DNA of 35,214 nucleotides from Planctomycetota bacterium (GCA_024279865.1 JAJRRC010000055.1:1-35214), one strand, 5' to 3'; positions 16,908 through 24,410 are shown, counted from the stretch's first letter. A program made the numbers and translations. Notes: generated by a model from the letters alone, not told the origin.

Positions 16908-16974
16908 ATGTGGTTCAATTTCATGGAAGACAAAGGGAAAACGTCGATTTTAGCATGAGGTTACAATTGAATCC

Positions 16975-17829
16975 ATGCGCGGGTTTTCTTTGATTTTATT
17001 ACTGAGTCTTTGGTGTGGCACTTTGGGCGTGTTAGCGGGGGTTGCGCCGTTAACACCAGCTCAGCAGATTCAGGTCCAGACGGCAGAGGATGACGTTGGG
17101 AATTGGGACGAAGCAGCGTTGTATCCATTGCTTTTAAATGCACTTATGTGGAAAGAAGTAGGCGAGCCAGGGGCGATGATTCCCGATTGGCCAGCCATTT
17201 TAGCTTCGCCGGGGTCTTATCGCGGGCAATTATTTATGGTAGAGGGGCAATTGGGTGGTCCACCAGTAGAAGTGACTGATTTGGCGAGGGTGGGGGCATG
17301 GACCGGGCGGGTGCAGCGATGGGGGGTGTTGTATCAAGTGGCCCCTGACGCGGTGGCGGTGGTGTATGTATTGGACGGAACTGACCGAGAAAAATCACCG
17401 GAGGCGGGGGCATTGCCGGGGGCATTGCCGGGAGAACTTCCGGGGGCGCTTCCGGGGGCGGGGGCGGGGGTGGGGGATCGAGTTCGGATTTTGGGGCGGT
17501 TTTTTAAAATTTGGCGTCACCCCGATCAAGACGGCCAAGTGACAGCCTATCCGGTTTTTGTCGGTCGGGTGATAGCTGTTGCGGAGCCTAGAGCATCCAG
17601 TGACAGTTTCAATCAGCTATACATGCTCTTGATCGTCGCGGCTGCGGCAGTATGGTACATGCTTCGGCGAGTCGGCCGAACGCTTCGTCCCAAGAAGAGG
17701 CAAGCCTTGGCAGAAAATGTTGAGACCGAAAAAAATAGCAGTGAGGGTGTTCCTAGATCAAAACTTGCAGATGAAAAATTGCCCGATGCATTGCGTCAAT
17801 TGGCATTAGAAAACGAGGAAGAACAATGA
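16975..17829 (+). CDS. Unknown exported membrane-anchored protein upstream of aroB
   Basis: I do not recognise the family. It has an N-terminal signal sequence (about 1-21, RGFSLILLLSLWCG core), then an extracytoplasmic region. Segments such as YRGQLFMVEGQLGG, WGVLYQVAPDAVAVVYVLDG and GDRVRILGRFFKIW suggest an OB-like beta-barrel split by an insert. One transmembrane helix near 214-228 (LYMLLIVAAAAVWYML) is followed by a basic, then acidic, cytoplasmic tail. The insert at about 146-162 (ALPG/ELPG repeats) is encoded by a dodecamer array. TACAAT ends 7 nt before the ATG and no ribosome binding site is visible, so a leaderless mRNA is possible. Its stop overlaps the aroB start as ATGA. Confidence 0.75.
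   Translation: MRGFSLILLLSLWCGTLGVLAGVAPLTPAQQIQVQTAEDDVGNWDEAALYPLLLNALMWKEVGEPGAMIPDWPAILASPGSYRGQLFMVEGQLGGPPVEVTDLARVGAWTGRVQRWGVLYQVAPDAVAVVYVLDGTDREKSPEAGALPGALPGELPGALPGAGAGVGDRVRILGRFFKIWRHPDQDGQVTAYPVFVGRVIAVAEPRASSDSFNQLYMLLIVAAAAVWYMLRRVGRTLRPKKRQALAENVETEKNSSEGVPRSKLADEKLPDALRQLALENEEEQ
17411..17458 (+). repeat. Four tandem dodecamers in the unknown membrane protein gene
   Basis: The units CATTGCCGGGGG, CATTGCCGGGAG, AACTTCCGGGGG and CGCTTCCGGGGG are in tandem, then dissolve into a GGGGCG run to about 17475. They are read as Ala-Leu-Pro-Gly / Glu-Leu-Pro-Gly, a different frame of the unit from the one used in the araC-like gene. Confidence 0.85.
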
Positions 17830-18923
17830 GTGTTGTTGAACTAAAACTATCTCACCATGCGTATCGCATCGTCATTGAGCCTGGTTTGCTAGGCAAGCTT
17901 GGGGAACTGGTCCATGCGGTGGCTCCACATCGTAGTGCAGCGATTATTGCAGATGCTTCGCTGACTGAAACCTATCAGCCGACGGTTGTTGCGTCGTTGG
18001 AGCAGGCCAAGTACGAAGTCTTGTCGACGTCGATGCCCGCAGGGGAAAATCATAAAAACCTCGATACCATGCGTCATTTATACGATGCGTTGCTCAGTTC
18101 ACATCAAGAACGCAACAGTCCTATTATTGCTTTGGGTGGCGGGGTGGTGGGAGATACCGCAGGCTTCGTGGCGGCGAGCTATCTGCGAGGTGTCCCGTTT
18201 ATTCAATGTCCCACGACATTGCTGGCAATGGTGGATGCTTCGGTGGGCGGCAAAGTGGGCGTGAATTTGCCTCAAGGTAAAAACCTAATCGGTGCGTTTC
18301 ATCAGCCCCACTTGGTCGTGATTGATACGGATACGCTTGGGTCCTTACCGCCACGGGAATTGCGTGGCGGGCTCGCTGAATGCGTTAAGCATGGCATCAT
18401 TCGTGACGAATCCCTCTTTGCCTGGCTTGAAGAAAACGTCGGCCGAATCCTGGCATTAGAATCAGAGGCCTTGGTCGAATTGGTGCAACGCAATGTACAG
18501 ATCAAAGCCACCGTGGTCATGGCAGATGAAAAAGAATCAGGCCAGCGAGCGCATCTGAACTTCGGCCATACCTTTGGCCATGCGATTGAAGCGACTCAAA
18601 AATATACAGACCAAGGAAGCCACCATCACGGCGAAGCGGTGTCGCTGGGCATGGTGGCGGCAACCCATCTGGCTGTGACAGCAGGGCGATGTGATGCATC
18701 GGTCCTAGACCGCCTTGTTGGATTGCTCGATCAGATTGGCTTGCCAACATCAGCAGGGAATTTAGCGCCCACCGATCAATTACTAGGTGTGATGCGACTG
18801 GACAAAAAAGTATCTGACGGCCAAATTCGCTTGGTCCTGCCCGACCAAATGGGACAAGTCAGTATCGTCAACGATCAACCCGATTCAGCCATCGAAGCCG
18901 CCTGGGAAAAAGTGCGAAGTTAA
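17826..18923 (+). CDS. aroB: 3-dehydroquinate synthase
   Basis: Second enzyme of the shikimate pathway: NAD- and metal-dependent cyclisation of DAHP. The NAD-binding segment is ALGGGVVGDTAGFVAASYLRG, followed by CPTTLLAMVDASVGGKVGVN. The metal ligands are in LAECVKHGII, in NFGHTFGHAIE (His) and in HHGEAVSLGM. Length 365 is typical and the C-terminus is intact. The ATG overlaps the preceding stop codon (ATGA), so translation is probably coupled to the unknown membrane protein. Confidence 0.95.
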   Translation: MSVVELKLSHHAYRIVIEPGLLGKLGELVHAVAPHRSAAIIADASLTETYQPTVVASLEQAKYEVLSTSMPAGENHKNLDTMRHLYDALLSSHQERNSPIIALGGGVVGDTAGFVAASYLRGVPFIQCPTTLLAMVDASVGGKVGVNLPQGKNLIGAFHQPHLVVIDTDTLGSLPPRELRGGLAECVKHGIIRDESLFAWLEENVGRILALESEALVELVQRNVQIKATVVMADEKESGQRAHLNFGHTFGHAIEATQKYTDQGSHHHGEAVSLGMVAATHLAVTAGRCDASVLDRLVGLLDQIGLPTSAGNLAPTDQLLGVMRLDKKVSDGQIRLVLPDQMGQVSIVNDQPDSAIEAAWEKVRS

Positions 18924-18931
18924 CAGAAACT

Positions 18932-19056
18932 GTCAGCTAATAGCCATCAGCCATCAGTAAGAAAGCAGAGGCCAAGCTCTCAGGCTTGAAAGCAGGCATT
19001 GAGGTTTTCTTTCTGATTCCCCCTCTTACTGATCGCTGACGACTGATCGCTGATAG
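18932..19056. repeat. Imperfect inverted pair of heptad repeats between aroB and exbD
   Basis: The left arm (18932-18959) is built of GTCAGCT, AATAGCC, ATCAGCC and ATCAGTA. The right arm (19025-19056) has the complementary sense, ACTGATC, GCTGACG, ACTGATC and GCTGATA after a CTTA. About 65 bp separate them. The right arm is a relative of the repeat at 9104. The pair can fold into a long imperfect hairpin and may end aroB transcription. Confidence 0.6.
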
Positions 19057-19074
19057 CTCGTAACTAATAACTTG

Positions 19075-19080
19075 TATAAT
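19075..19080 (+). promoter_or_regulatory. -10 box directly upstream of exbD; possible leaderless start
   Basis: A perfect TATAAT ends 8 nt before the exbD ATG at 19089. A start point about 7 nt downstream would fall on or just before the ATG. There is no Shine-Dalgarno sequence, which supports a leaderless message. No good -35 box is visible at the proper distance, since that position falls in the heptad repeat. Confidence 0.45.
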
Positions 19081-19088
19081 AAATTTTA

Positions 19089-19535
19089 ATGAATACCATT
19101 CGCCGCCATGACCTGTCCCCTCGCGTTGAGATGTTGCCACTGATTGATGTGGTCTTTTTGCTGCTGACGTTTTTTATCTACAGCATTATCATGATGGTTA
19201 AGGCCCAGGTCCTGCCCGTGCAGCTTTCAGATGTGCCCTCTGGCCAGGTTGCCACGGAGACGGTTTCTCACGCCATTACGATTGATGGGTACGGCAAGGT
19301 GTTTTTTAATCGTGAACCAATCCAAGAGGCTGCACTGCAAGAAAAACTGACGCAATTGGTGGATGATCCGACCAAACCCATGCTGTTTATTGCGATGGAA
19401 GCGGCCGGCCAAGTGGACCGTGGCCCGATCCTGCTAGACCTCATTGAACAGGTTCGTATTGCAGGCATCAAAAAATTCACCATCGTTGGCGCTCCCGCCC
19501 CCGGACGTGCCCCCGGAAGCGTCCCCGGAAGCTAA
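19089..19535 (+). CDS. exbD: ExbD/TolR-family biopolymer transport protein
   Basis: An inner-membrane subunit that couples the proton motive force to TonB or Tol. It has a short cytoplasmic N-terminus (NTIRRHDLSPRVEM) and one helix beginning LPLIDVVFLLLTFFIYSIIM, carrying the essential Asp of the family. A periplasmic domain follows with ITIDGYGKVFFN and GPILLDLIEQVRIAGIKKFTIVG. The natural domain ends near residue 136; the last 12 residues (APGRAPGSVPGS) are purely dodecamer-array encoded and end at the stop. No exbB/tolQ gene is adjacent. The tonB-like gene follows 4 nt later. Confidence 0.88.
   Translation: MNTIRRHDLSPRVEMLPLIDVVFLLLTFFIYSIIMMVKAQVLPVQLSDVPSGQVATETVSHAITIDGYGKVFFNREPIQEAALQEKLTQLVDDPTKPMLFIAMEAAGQVDRGPILLDLIEQVRIAGIKKFTIVGAPAPGRAPGSVPGS
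19497..19532. repeat. Three tandem dodecamers forming the exbD 3' end
   Basis: The units GCCCCCGGACGT, GCCCCCGGAAGC and GTCCCCGGAAGC run up to the base before the TAA stop (19533-19535). They are the reverse complement of the unit seen at 2915 and are read in the same antisense frame as in the lptG-like gene (Pro-Gly-Ser). Confidence 0.88.
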
Positions 19536-19539
19536 TCCC

Positions 19540-20628
19540 ATGCGTACAGAAACGTTTGATTCTGATTCGCCGTTGCCTCTGCTTGTGGGGCTGTTGTGCG
19601 CCTTGGCGTTACATGTGGCGATGTTGCCCTCGGCGACGCATTGGTTGTTTGGTGTGAAAACCAATGTGGCGATTGAAGAACTCACGCTTGTTGAACCCGC
19701 AGTCAAAGAGAAAAAAACAGAGTCTCAAGCGAAGAAAAAAGAGGTTGTGCCGTTGGGAAAAGATGAGGCGATCCAGCGGACGACGATGAACTGGATCGGC
19801 TACGAAGATTATCAAAAATTGTTGGCACAAAAAGCGGAAAATGATCAGGCTGCCTTTCAACGCCAAATGAACCCCGTCACAGAAGCGCCCCCAGAACTGG
19901 ACCCCGAAGCAGTTGCTTCTAATCCCACACAGCCTCAACCCCAACCCTCGCCTCCAGAAGTTTCCCCTAGGACTCCCCCGGTTCCCCCGGTTCCGGAAGT
20001 TCCTTCGGCTTCTACTGAAGTTGCCTTGGCCCAGGTCAAGCCGTTGCCTGTGATCTTGCCGCCTGCGGTGCAGGAAAAGGGGATTACCACCCCCGTGCCT
20101 CAGCCTCTGAAAACACACACAAAAAAAGCTTCGCAAGAACAACCCAGAAAGTCCATGCCAAAGAAGCCCAATCAGCCGGTGATTAAACCCCAAGAACAAA
20201 CACTTGCCGCGGCTGCTGCCAAAGCGGTGGTGGTGGAACAACCCAAAAAACGGGACCGTCCGACTTCGGCCGTGCGAGATGATCGTGAGTCAGCCCCGTT
20301 TTCCATCGACTATATCAAAGTGAAAGGCAAGATCGGCAGTGTCCTCGTCGGAGCAGGCATTGAAATTCAAACCCGTCAGCCACGTTTTACCGCTGTGACC
20401 CTTGCCAGTGCATGGCCCAGCTTTGACCCTGTGGTGCAAATCACCTTCGACCGCGACGGCACTGTCCTTACCTGTGATTTGATTCGCGGCAGTGGCTACG
20501 ATGGCATTGATAGCGCAATTCTGACAAGCTGCTATTTCTGGAAAGCCCGAGGCGAACGCCTCAAAAAATGGAACCGAAAAATTGTCCGCCGATTCACCTT
20601 TAGACTCGGTGCAAAAACAATTGACTGA
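19540..20628 (+). CDS. TonB-like energy transducer
   Basis: It links an ExbBD-type motor to outer-membrane receptors. A short N-terminus precedes one helix (LPLLVGLLCALALHVAMLP). A very long Pro/Lys/Glu-rich periplasm-spanning region follows (about 100-240). The C-terminal TonB-type domain (about 280-362) contains WPSFDPVVQITFDRDGTV and ends KIVRRFTFRLGA. ATG 19540 is chosen because the frame upstream runs in exbD and translates the repeat array antisense-like (PPPDVPPEASPEA); it is 4 nt after the exbD stop. Residues about 146-155 (PPVPPVPEVP) come from 9-nt repeat units. Motor partner ExbB is missing here. Confidence 0.8.
   Translation: MRTETFDSDSPLPLLVGLLCALALHVAMLPSATHWLFGVKTNVAIEELTLVEPAVKEKKTESQAKKKEVVPLGKDEAIQRTTMNWIGYEDYQKLLAQKAENDQAAFQRQMNPVTEAPPELDPEAVASNPTQPQPQPSPPEVSPRTPPVPPVPEVPSASTEVALAQVKPLPVILPPAVQEKGITTPVPQPLKTHTKKASQEQPRKSMPKKPNQPVIKPQEQTLAAAAAKAVVVEQPKKRDRPTSAVRDDRESAPFSIDYIKVKGKIGSVLVGAGIEIQTRQPRFTAVTLASAWPSFDPVVQITFDRDGTVLTCDLIRGSGYDGIDSAILTSCYFWKARGERLKKWNRKIVRRFTFRLGAKTID
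19976..20002 (+). repeat. 9-nt Pro-Pro-Val repeats in the tonB-like gene
   Basis: CCCCCGGTT occurs twice in tandem and is followed by CCGGAAGTT. They are read as Pro-Pro-Val, Pro-Pro-Val, Pro-Glu-Val. The 3' unit carries CCGGAAGT of the dodecamer family, in yet another reading frame. Pro-rich TonB spacers favour such codons, so ordinary codon-level expansion is an alternative. Confidence 0.5.
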
Positions 20629-20680
20629 CCCCCGGAACTGCCCCCCGGAACTGACCCCCGGAAGTACCCCCCCGGAAGTT
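20628..20680. repeat. Non-coding array of 13-nt units right after the tonB stop
   Basis: The four units are ACCCCCGGAACTG, CCCCCCGGAACTG, ACCCCCGGAAGTA and CCCCCCCGGAAGTT (13, 13, 13 and 14 nt). The first base is the last base of the TGA stop. The unit is the dodecamer with one extra base, and its period is not a multiple of three. Confidence 0.88.
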
Positions 20681-20732
20681 TTCTGGGAAACATCCTTTCA
20701 AAATATTTTTAGAGAAACCCCCGCAAGCGTTT

Positions 20733-21173
20733 TTAACGCCCATTTAGTAGCTTCTCTTCTTTGACGATTGCTTCGGAGGTGTCTGAGAAAATCGCTTTGG
20801 AAATAATGTTGGCAGTGATTTCGTCGAGATGCTTTTGAAGCGTGGCATCAAACTCTTTAAATTCAGGCCAAAGCACCGTGTCTACAAAATCTTTGGGGAT
20901 TCTTGCCATCACCGTGGTGCGTCTTTGACGGGCGTAACGGTAGGGTTCAATGTCATAGCGGCGCAACAGGGCCGAGAGTAGCCGTCGGGACCACATGTTG
21001 GTCAAGGTGAATTTGTACTCAATGGGTGGAGCTTCTTTTTCGAACTGCTTGAGCCGTTGTTTGATGCGATCAAGAGCGTGGGAAGCAGCTTGTTTTTCTC
21101 CCGGCGTTTTGGCACCTGCCAAGAGGCGTTCAATCAGTTCAAATTTACGAATTAAATCAGATTCACTGTGCAT
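20733..21173 (-). CDS. Unknown small soluble protein
   Basis: I do not recognise the family. It has 146 residues, is highly charged and mostly helical, and lacks a signal peptide or membrane segment. The first half (SESDLIRKFELIERLLAG to RIKQRLKQFEKE) looks like a helical hairpin. The middle (WSRRLLSALLRRYDIEPYRYARQRRTTVMARIPKDF) is basic and Arg/Tyr-rich, suggesting nucleic-acid or phosphate contact (inference only). The start overlaps the end of the upstream membrane-protein gene by 11 nt, so the two are coupled. It converges with the tonB-like gene. Confidence 0.65.
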   Translation of the reverse strand: MHSESDLIRKFELIERLLAGAKTPGEKQAASHALDRIKQRLKQFEKEAPPIEYKFTLTNMWSRRLLSALLRRYDIEPYRYARQRRTTVMARIPKDFVDTVLWPEFKEFDATLQKHLDEITANIISKAIFSDTSEAIVKEEKLLNGR

Positions 21174-21519
21174 GGGGGTTTTCTACTGTGGGCTCAGTTT
21201 GATCGAGCATGGCCAAATACTTTTTCTCATTGGACAATGCCACGTAAACCATGATCACCAAGACCACCATGAGAAAGAAAATGATGAGGCCCATCATCGG
21301 CAACAAAAGGGCCATGGTTTCGAGCGTGGTTTGAGAAATTTGACCGGATTGAAGTTCGCATCCCACTTGCAATGGGTTAATCAAGTATGGCGTTTGAATT
21401 GATAAAAGATAGGCAAAAACGCCGATCCCCAATAGCAATGCCGGTCCTGCGTAAACCCATAGTTTGATAAGGAGCCGTCTTTTTTTGAGAAAGTTCTGTT
21501 GCTTTTGACTCAGATCCAT
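21163..21519 (-). CDS. Unknown small two-helix membrane protein
   Basis: The product has 118 residues, with a basic N-terminus (KQQNFLKKRRLLIK) and two clear transmembrane helices. The first is at about 22-42 (VYAGPALLLGIGVFAYLL) and the second at about 72-93 (LLLPMMGLIIFFLMVVLVIM). A ~30-residue loop lies between them and a short acidic tail follows. The positive-inside rule places both ends in the cytoplasm. No family is recognised. It overlaps the next gene by 11 nt and follows the isochorismatase-like gene by 21 nt, so all three may be one transcript. Confidence 0.7.
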   Translation of the reverse strand: MDLSQKQQNFLKKRRLLIKLWVYAGPALLLGIGVFAYLLSIQTPYLINPLQVGCELQSGQISQTTLETMALLLPMMGLIIFFLMVVLVIMVYVALSNEKKYLAMLDQTEPTVENPHAQ

Positions 21520-21540
21520 CAGACGGATTCCCTTGTGCGG

Positions 21541-22104
21541 TCAAGTTAAAGGATTGATCTCCGCTAATAACTCCTCTGTCGAGGCTACTTTGGCGTAGGC
21601 AAAGCCCAAGGCTGCCATGAAGGCTGCGTGGACTTGGCTTGCCGGGACGGTTGTGCCGTTGAATTCCAGGTCCAGCGTAGCGCATGCGTCGTGGGCGATG
21701 GCGCATTGGTAGCCCAGGTCGTGAGCGGCTCGGGTGACCGCGTCAATACACATATGGCTCATTGCGCCGCAAATTAAAACATGGTCGACTTCAAGGCCAT
21801 CAAGTGTTTCTTTGAGGTTGGTGTCTCTGAAACTATTGATTTGGCACTTGGTAATGACGGGTTCATTTTCGAGGGGTGCAAGGGATGAATGAATTTTGGC
21901 GCCTTGCGATCCAGGCAGGAAAAAGGGCGCTTCGGCGGTCGGGAATTCATGGCGAACATGCACGATGGGCATGGCCTTTTCTCTGAAACTTTTGAGCAGG
22001 GTGAGCGTTTTCGCCGCGGCAGCTTCGGTGCCTTTCAACTCCCATTTTCCGTTTGGAAAATAATCATTTTGTAAGTCGACAATCAGTAAAGCAGTGGTGG
22101 ACAT
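21541..22104 (-). CDS. Isochorismatase-fold cysteine hydrolase
   Basis: A cytoplasmic hydrolase of the isochorismatase/nicotinamidase superfamily. The catalytic triad is visible: Asp in ALLIVDLQNDYF, Lys in PVITKCQINSF, and Cys in GAMSHMCIDAVTRAA, preceded by the usual cis-peptide region. Length 187 is normal. The nicotinamidase metal-site residues are not obvious, so I would not call it PncA; the substrate is unknown. The ribosome binding site AGGAG lies in the near-palindrome ATAGGAGTCCTAT just before the ATG and might be masked by folding. Confidence 0.85.
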   Translation of the reverse strand: MSTTALLIVDLQNDYFPNGKWELKGTEAAAAKTLTLLKSFREKAMPIVHVRHEFPTAEAPFFLPGSQGAKIHSSLAPLENEPVITKCQINSFRDTNLKETLDGLEVDHVLICGAMSHMCIDAVTRAAHDLGYQCAIAHDACATLDLEFNGTTVPASQVHAAFMAALGFAYAKVASTEELLAEINPLT

Positions 22105-22173
22105 AGGACTCCTATCGGTGGTGAGGTCAGTTTGATAGGCGTATTGTAGCTGTTTGTGATTGCGGGTGTTTTT

Positions 22174-23463
22174 TTACGCAGCTCTTTGCAGTAGCCGTGT
22201 GCAGAACGCTTTGGCGGAAGTGTATGTCGGGTTAATTTTCAGAGCAGCCGAGATAGATTCCATGGCCTGATTGGTGTTATTTTCACTTTGTGTGAATTGC
22301 CCAGTCGCTTCCTGACAGACCGCCAGATGGTAGTGGGTGTCTGCTCGCTGTGGGTGATCGTGAGTGTGTTGAGCAAGGGTGCGGGTCGCATGATCCAAGA
22401 GCATCTGTAAGGGGGTTGCAGTGGCGACTTGATCGAGGGTCGAAGGGCGAACCGCTTGTTGAATGATGTTTCCTGTAGCGGACCCAGGCCAAAGTGTCGC
22501 CAAGATCATTCGCCGTGTTTGTTTGTTGGTACGTTCGGTGAGCTTGTCAGACGCTCGGGTGGCAAGGGTGTGCCTGCGTTCATTCATGGCACAGAGGAGT
22601 AATCCCGCCCATGGCTGTGCGTCACAAGGAGCCAAACGCGTTGCACGCCACCAGCATCGTCCCGCGGTGGTGAAACGACCTGCATACATATAAACCAACG
22701 CCAAGGCCGTGAGGCTTTCGAACGCAAGCGTGTCAGATTCGCTCGCGGTTTCAAGGCGTTTGATCGCCAGTGCATGATCACCTTGGCTGGCAGCAAGTTG
22801 ACCGGCTTCAAGTTGAATTTGTGAGTCCTTGGGCTGACGAGCGATCAAGCGGCGGTAGATCATTTCAGCCTCGCACAATTCTTCAAAACGCACATGCAAT
22901 CGCGCCATTTGTAACTGGTGCGGAGCTGTTCCAAAATCCAGATCATGTGCTTGCATCAGGCTCAAGCAAGCTTTGGGATTGGTTGATGCAAGAAGATCAA
23001 TGAGGGTTTGGAGGCTTTCAAAATCGTTGGAATTTATTTTGACAAGCTGGCTGAGTTGTTCGATGGCAGCTTCGGTTTGATTGTTTCGCAAGTGTATTGT
23101 GACCAAAAGACGTCTTGGTGAAGCATTTTTGGGATTTTGTTCAATTAATTGTTCAAGCAACGGCTTCGCCAAATGGTCCTTGTGTGTGTTGACCAAGGTG
23201 CGGGCTCGGAGGATGGCAACGGGGAGCGTGTGCGGTGGTTCTGGCGTATCAAGGGGATGGCTTTGGGGTGAGGCCGTGGTGTTTTGAGGCTGATTTTGTT
23301 CGAGTGTAATTTGGGTTTGCGTGAGGCGAGCTTCGGTATTGTGCGGGTTATTTTTAAGGCTCGCAGTGATGTGTAGCTGTGCGATATCTGCTCTGCCTGA
23401 TGCCAGAGCAACTTTGGCGAGGTGGTGATCGGATTTGGCTCGCTGGAGTTGGTCAGAGTTCAT
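22174..23463 (-). CDS. Tetratricopeptide-repeat protein (second of a pair)
   Basis: The product has 429 residues, with several TPR-like helix pairs and no signal peptide. Examples are HHLAKVALASGRADIAQLHITASLKNNP near the start, ILRARTLVNTHKDHLAKPLLEQL, EMIYRRLIARQPKDS and a final LKINPTYTSAKAF. A Gln/Asn/Pro/Thr-rich linker at about 52-80 divides the first repeat from the rest. It starts by a 4-nt ATGA overlap with the upstream TPR gene. TPR proteins in polysaccharide clusters often act as assembly scaffolds (inference). The C-terminus is LLQRAA. Confidence 0.75.
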   Translation of the reverse strand: MNSDQLQRAKSDHHLAKVALASGRADIAQLHITASLKNNPHNTEARLTQTQITLEQNQPQNTTASPQSHPLDTPEPPHTLPVAILRARTLVNTHKDHLAKPLLEQLIEQNPKNASPRRLLVTIHLRNNQTEAAIEQLSQLVKINSNDFESLQTLIDLLASTNPKACLSLMQAHDLDFGTAPHQLQMARLHVRFEELCEAEMIYRRLIARQPKDSQIQLEAGQLAASQGDHALAIKRLETASESDTLAFESLTALALVYMYAGRFTTAGRCWWRATRLAPCDAQPWAGLLLCAMNERRHTLATRASDKLTERTNKQTRRMILATLWPGSATGNIIQQAVRPSTLDQVATATPLQMLLDHATRTLAQHTHDHPQRADTHYHLAVCQEATGQFTQSENNTNQAMESISAALKINPTYTSAKAFCTRLLQRAA

Positions 23464-24347
23464 GCAGCAAGCTCCTGTTGCAGTTTTTTGGCCATGGGAT
23501 TGGCTGGGTCATCCGCAAGCCAATGGGAAATGCGTAGTCTTGCTGCGTCTTTCATGCCGTGCTGATGTTCCCGGCGGATCAAGGCTGCTCGTACATCTTG
23601 ATAACCCTGATGCGCTCGTTCATTGCGGGCCAGAACCGTGATCGCCAAGGGTCCCAATTGAGTGTTGTCTTCGAATTGAGACAAGATAATCGCCAAATGA
23701 GCATACAGTGGATTGATCGCAAGCCCGCGATGAGCCCATCGCCTTGCGTCTGAGTGGTCCTTGGCAAGCATGGCCAGATCAGCCATGGCATGACAAATTT
23801 GAACTTGTTGTTCTTCGTCGAGCGTCCTTTGACGGATGGACAGTTCGATGGCTTGACGCAACGCTTGAATATGTTCTGAGACAGGTGATATTTTCTGGGC
23901 TGCGACGAGGCTTGGGATGATTTGAGTGTTGGCTTTGAGTTCCTCGGCAAGTTCTTTGACGACGGCATCCGAGGGAGAGGCTTGAGCCATTTGCATGACA
24001 TTGAGCCAATGAGCGACAGGCCAGTGATGTCCCCACTGGTCATGGAGATTGCGTACTTGCTGGGCCGCTGCCTGAGGCATTTGTAACAGGGTGTACACGC
24101 AAATTAGCGTCATCGAACCCACGGCCGTATTACTATCCCGTAGGATCGTTGCAGCATCGTCAAAGGCATTTCGCCGAGCCATGCACGCAGCGAGCAAGAC
24201 GCTTGCTTGGGGTGGGCAGTCAGCCTGGCGAGACCACTCATGTAATTCGAGTTCTGCCCCCGCCAAGCGGCCATCAAGACAGGCTGCACACAAACGTTTG
24301 AAGCGTTCTGTGGTTGACAAAGTAGGTGTTTTTAAAAGGTCATTCAC
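23460..24347 (-). CDS. Tetratricopeptide-like helical repeat protein (first of a pair)
   Basis: The product is about 295 residues of alpha-helical repeats, with ERFKRLCAACLDGRLAGAELELHEW, a mid-part with VVKELAEELKANTQIIPSL, and a late TPR-like DARRWAHRGLAINPLYAHLAIIL. No membrane segment or signal is seen. The frame opens at a TTG at 24368; GTG at 24347, preceded by GGGA, is the likelier start. The gene ends in QQELAA and its stop overlaps the next TPR gene. It lies 63 nt downstream of proB on the same strand. Function not recognised beyond protein-protein contact. Confidence 0.7.
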   Translation of the reverse strand: MNDLLKTPTLSTTERFKRLCAACLDGRLAGAELELHEWSRQADCPPQASVLLAACMARRNAFDDAATILRDSNTAVGSMTLICVYTLLQMPQAAAQQVRNLHDQWGHHWPVAHWLNVMQMAQASPSDAVVKELAEELKANTQIIPSLVAAQKISPVSEHIQALRQAIELSIRQRTLDEEQQVQICHAMADLAMLAKDHSDARRWAHRGLAINPLYAHLAIILSQFEDNTQLGPLAITVLARNERAHQGYQDVRAALIRREHQHGMKDAARLRISHWLADDPANPMAKKLQQELAA

Positions 24348-24410
24348 CGCGCATTCCCGTAAAACCAACGATTCTACGGGTTGTATCGGTTATTCTGGAG
24401 GCGAGATTGA

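Noticed and set aside
19609-20241. 210-codon minus-strand frame opposite the tonB-like gene
   Set aside because: An Arg/Phe-rich antisense shadow of the Pro/Lys-rich spacer.
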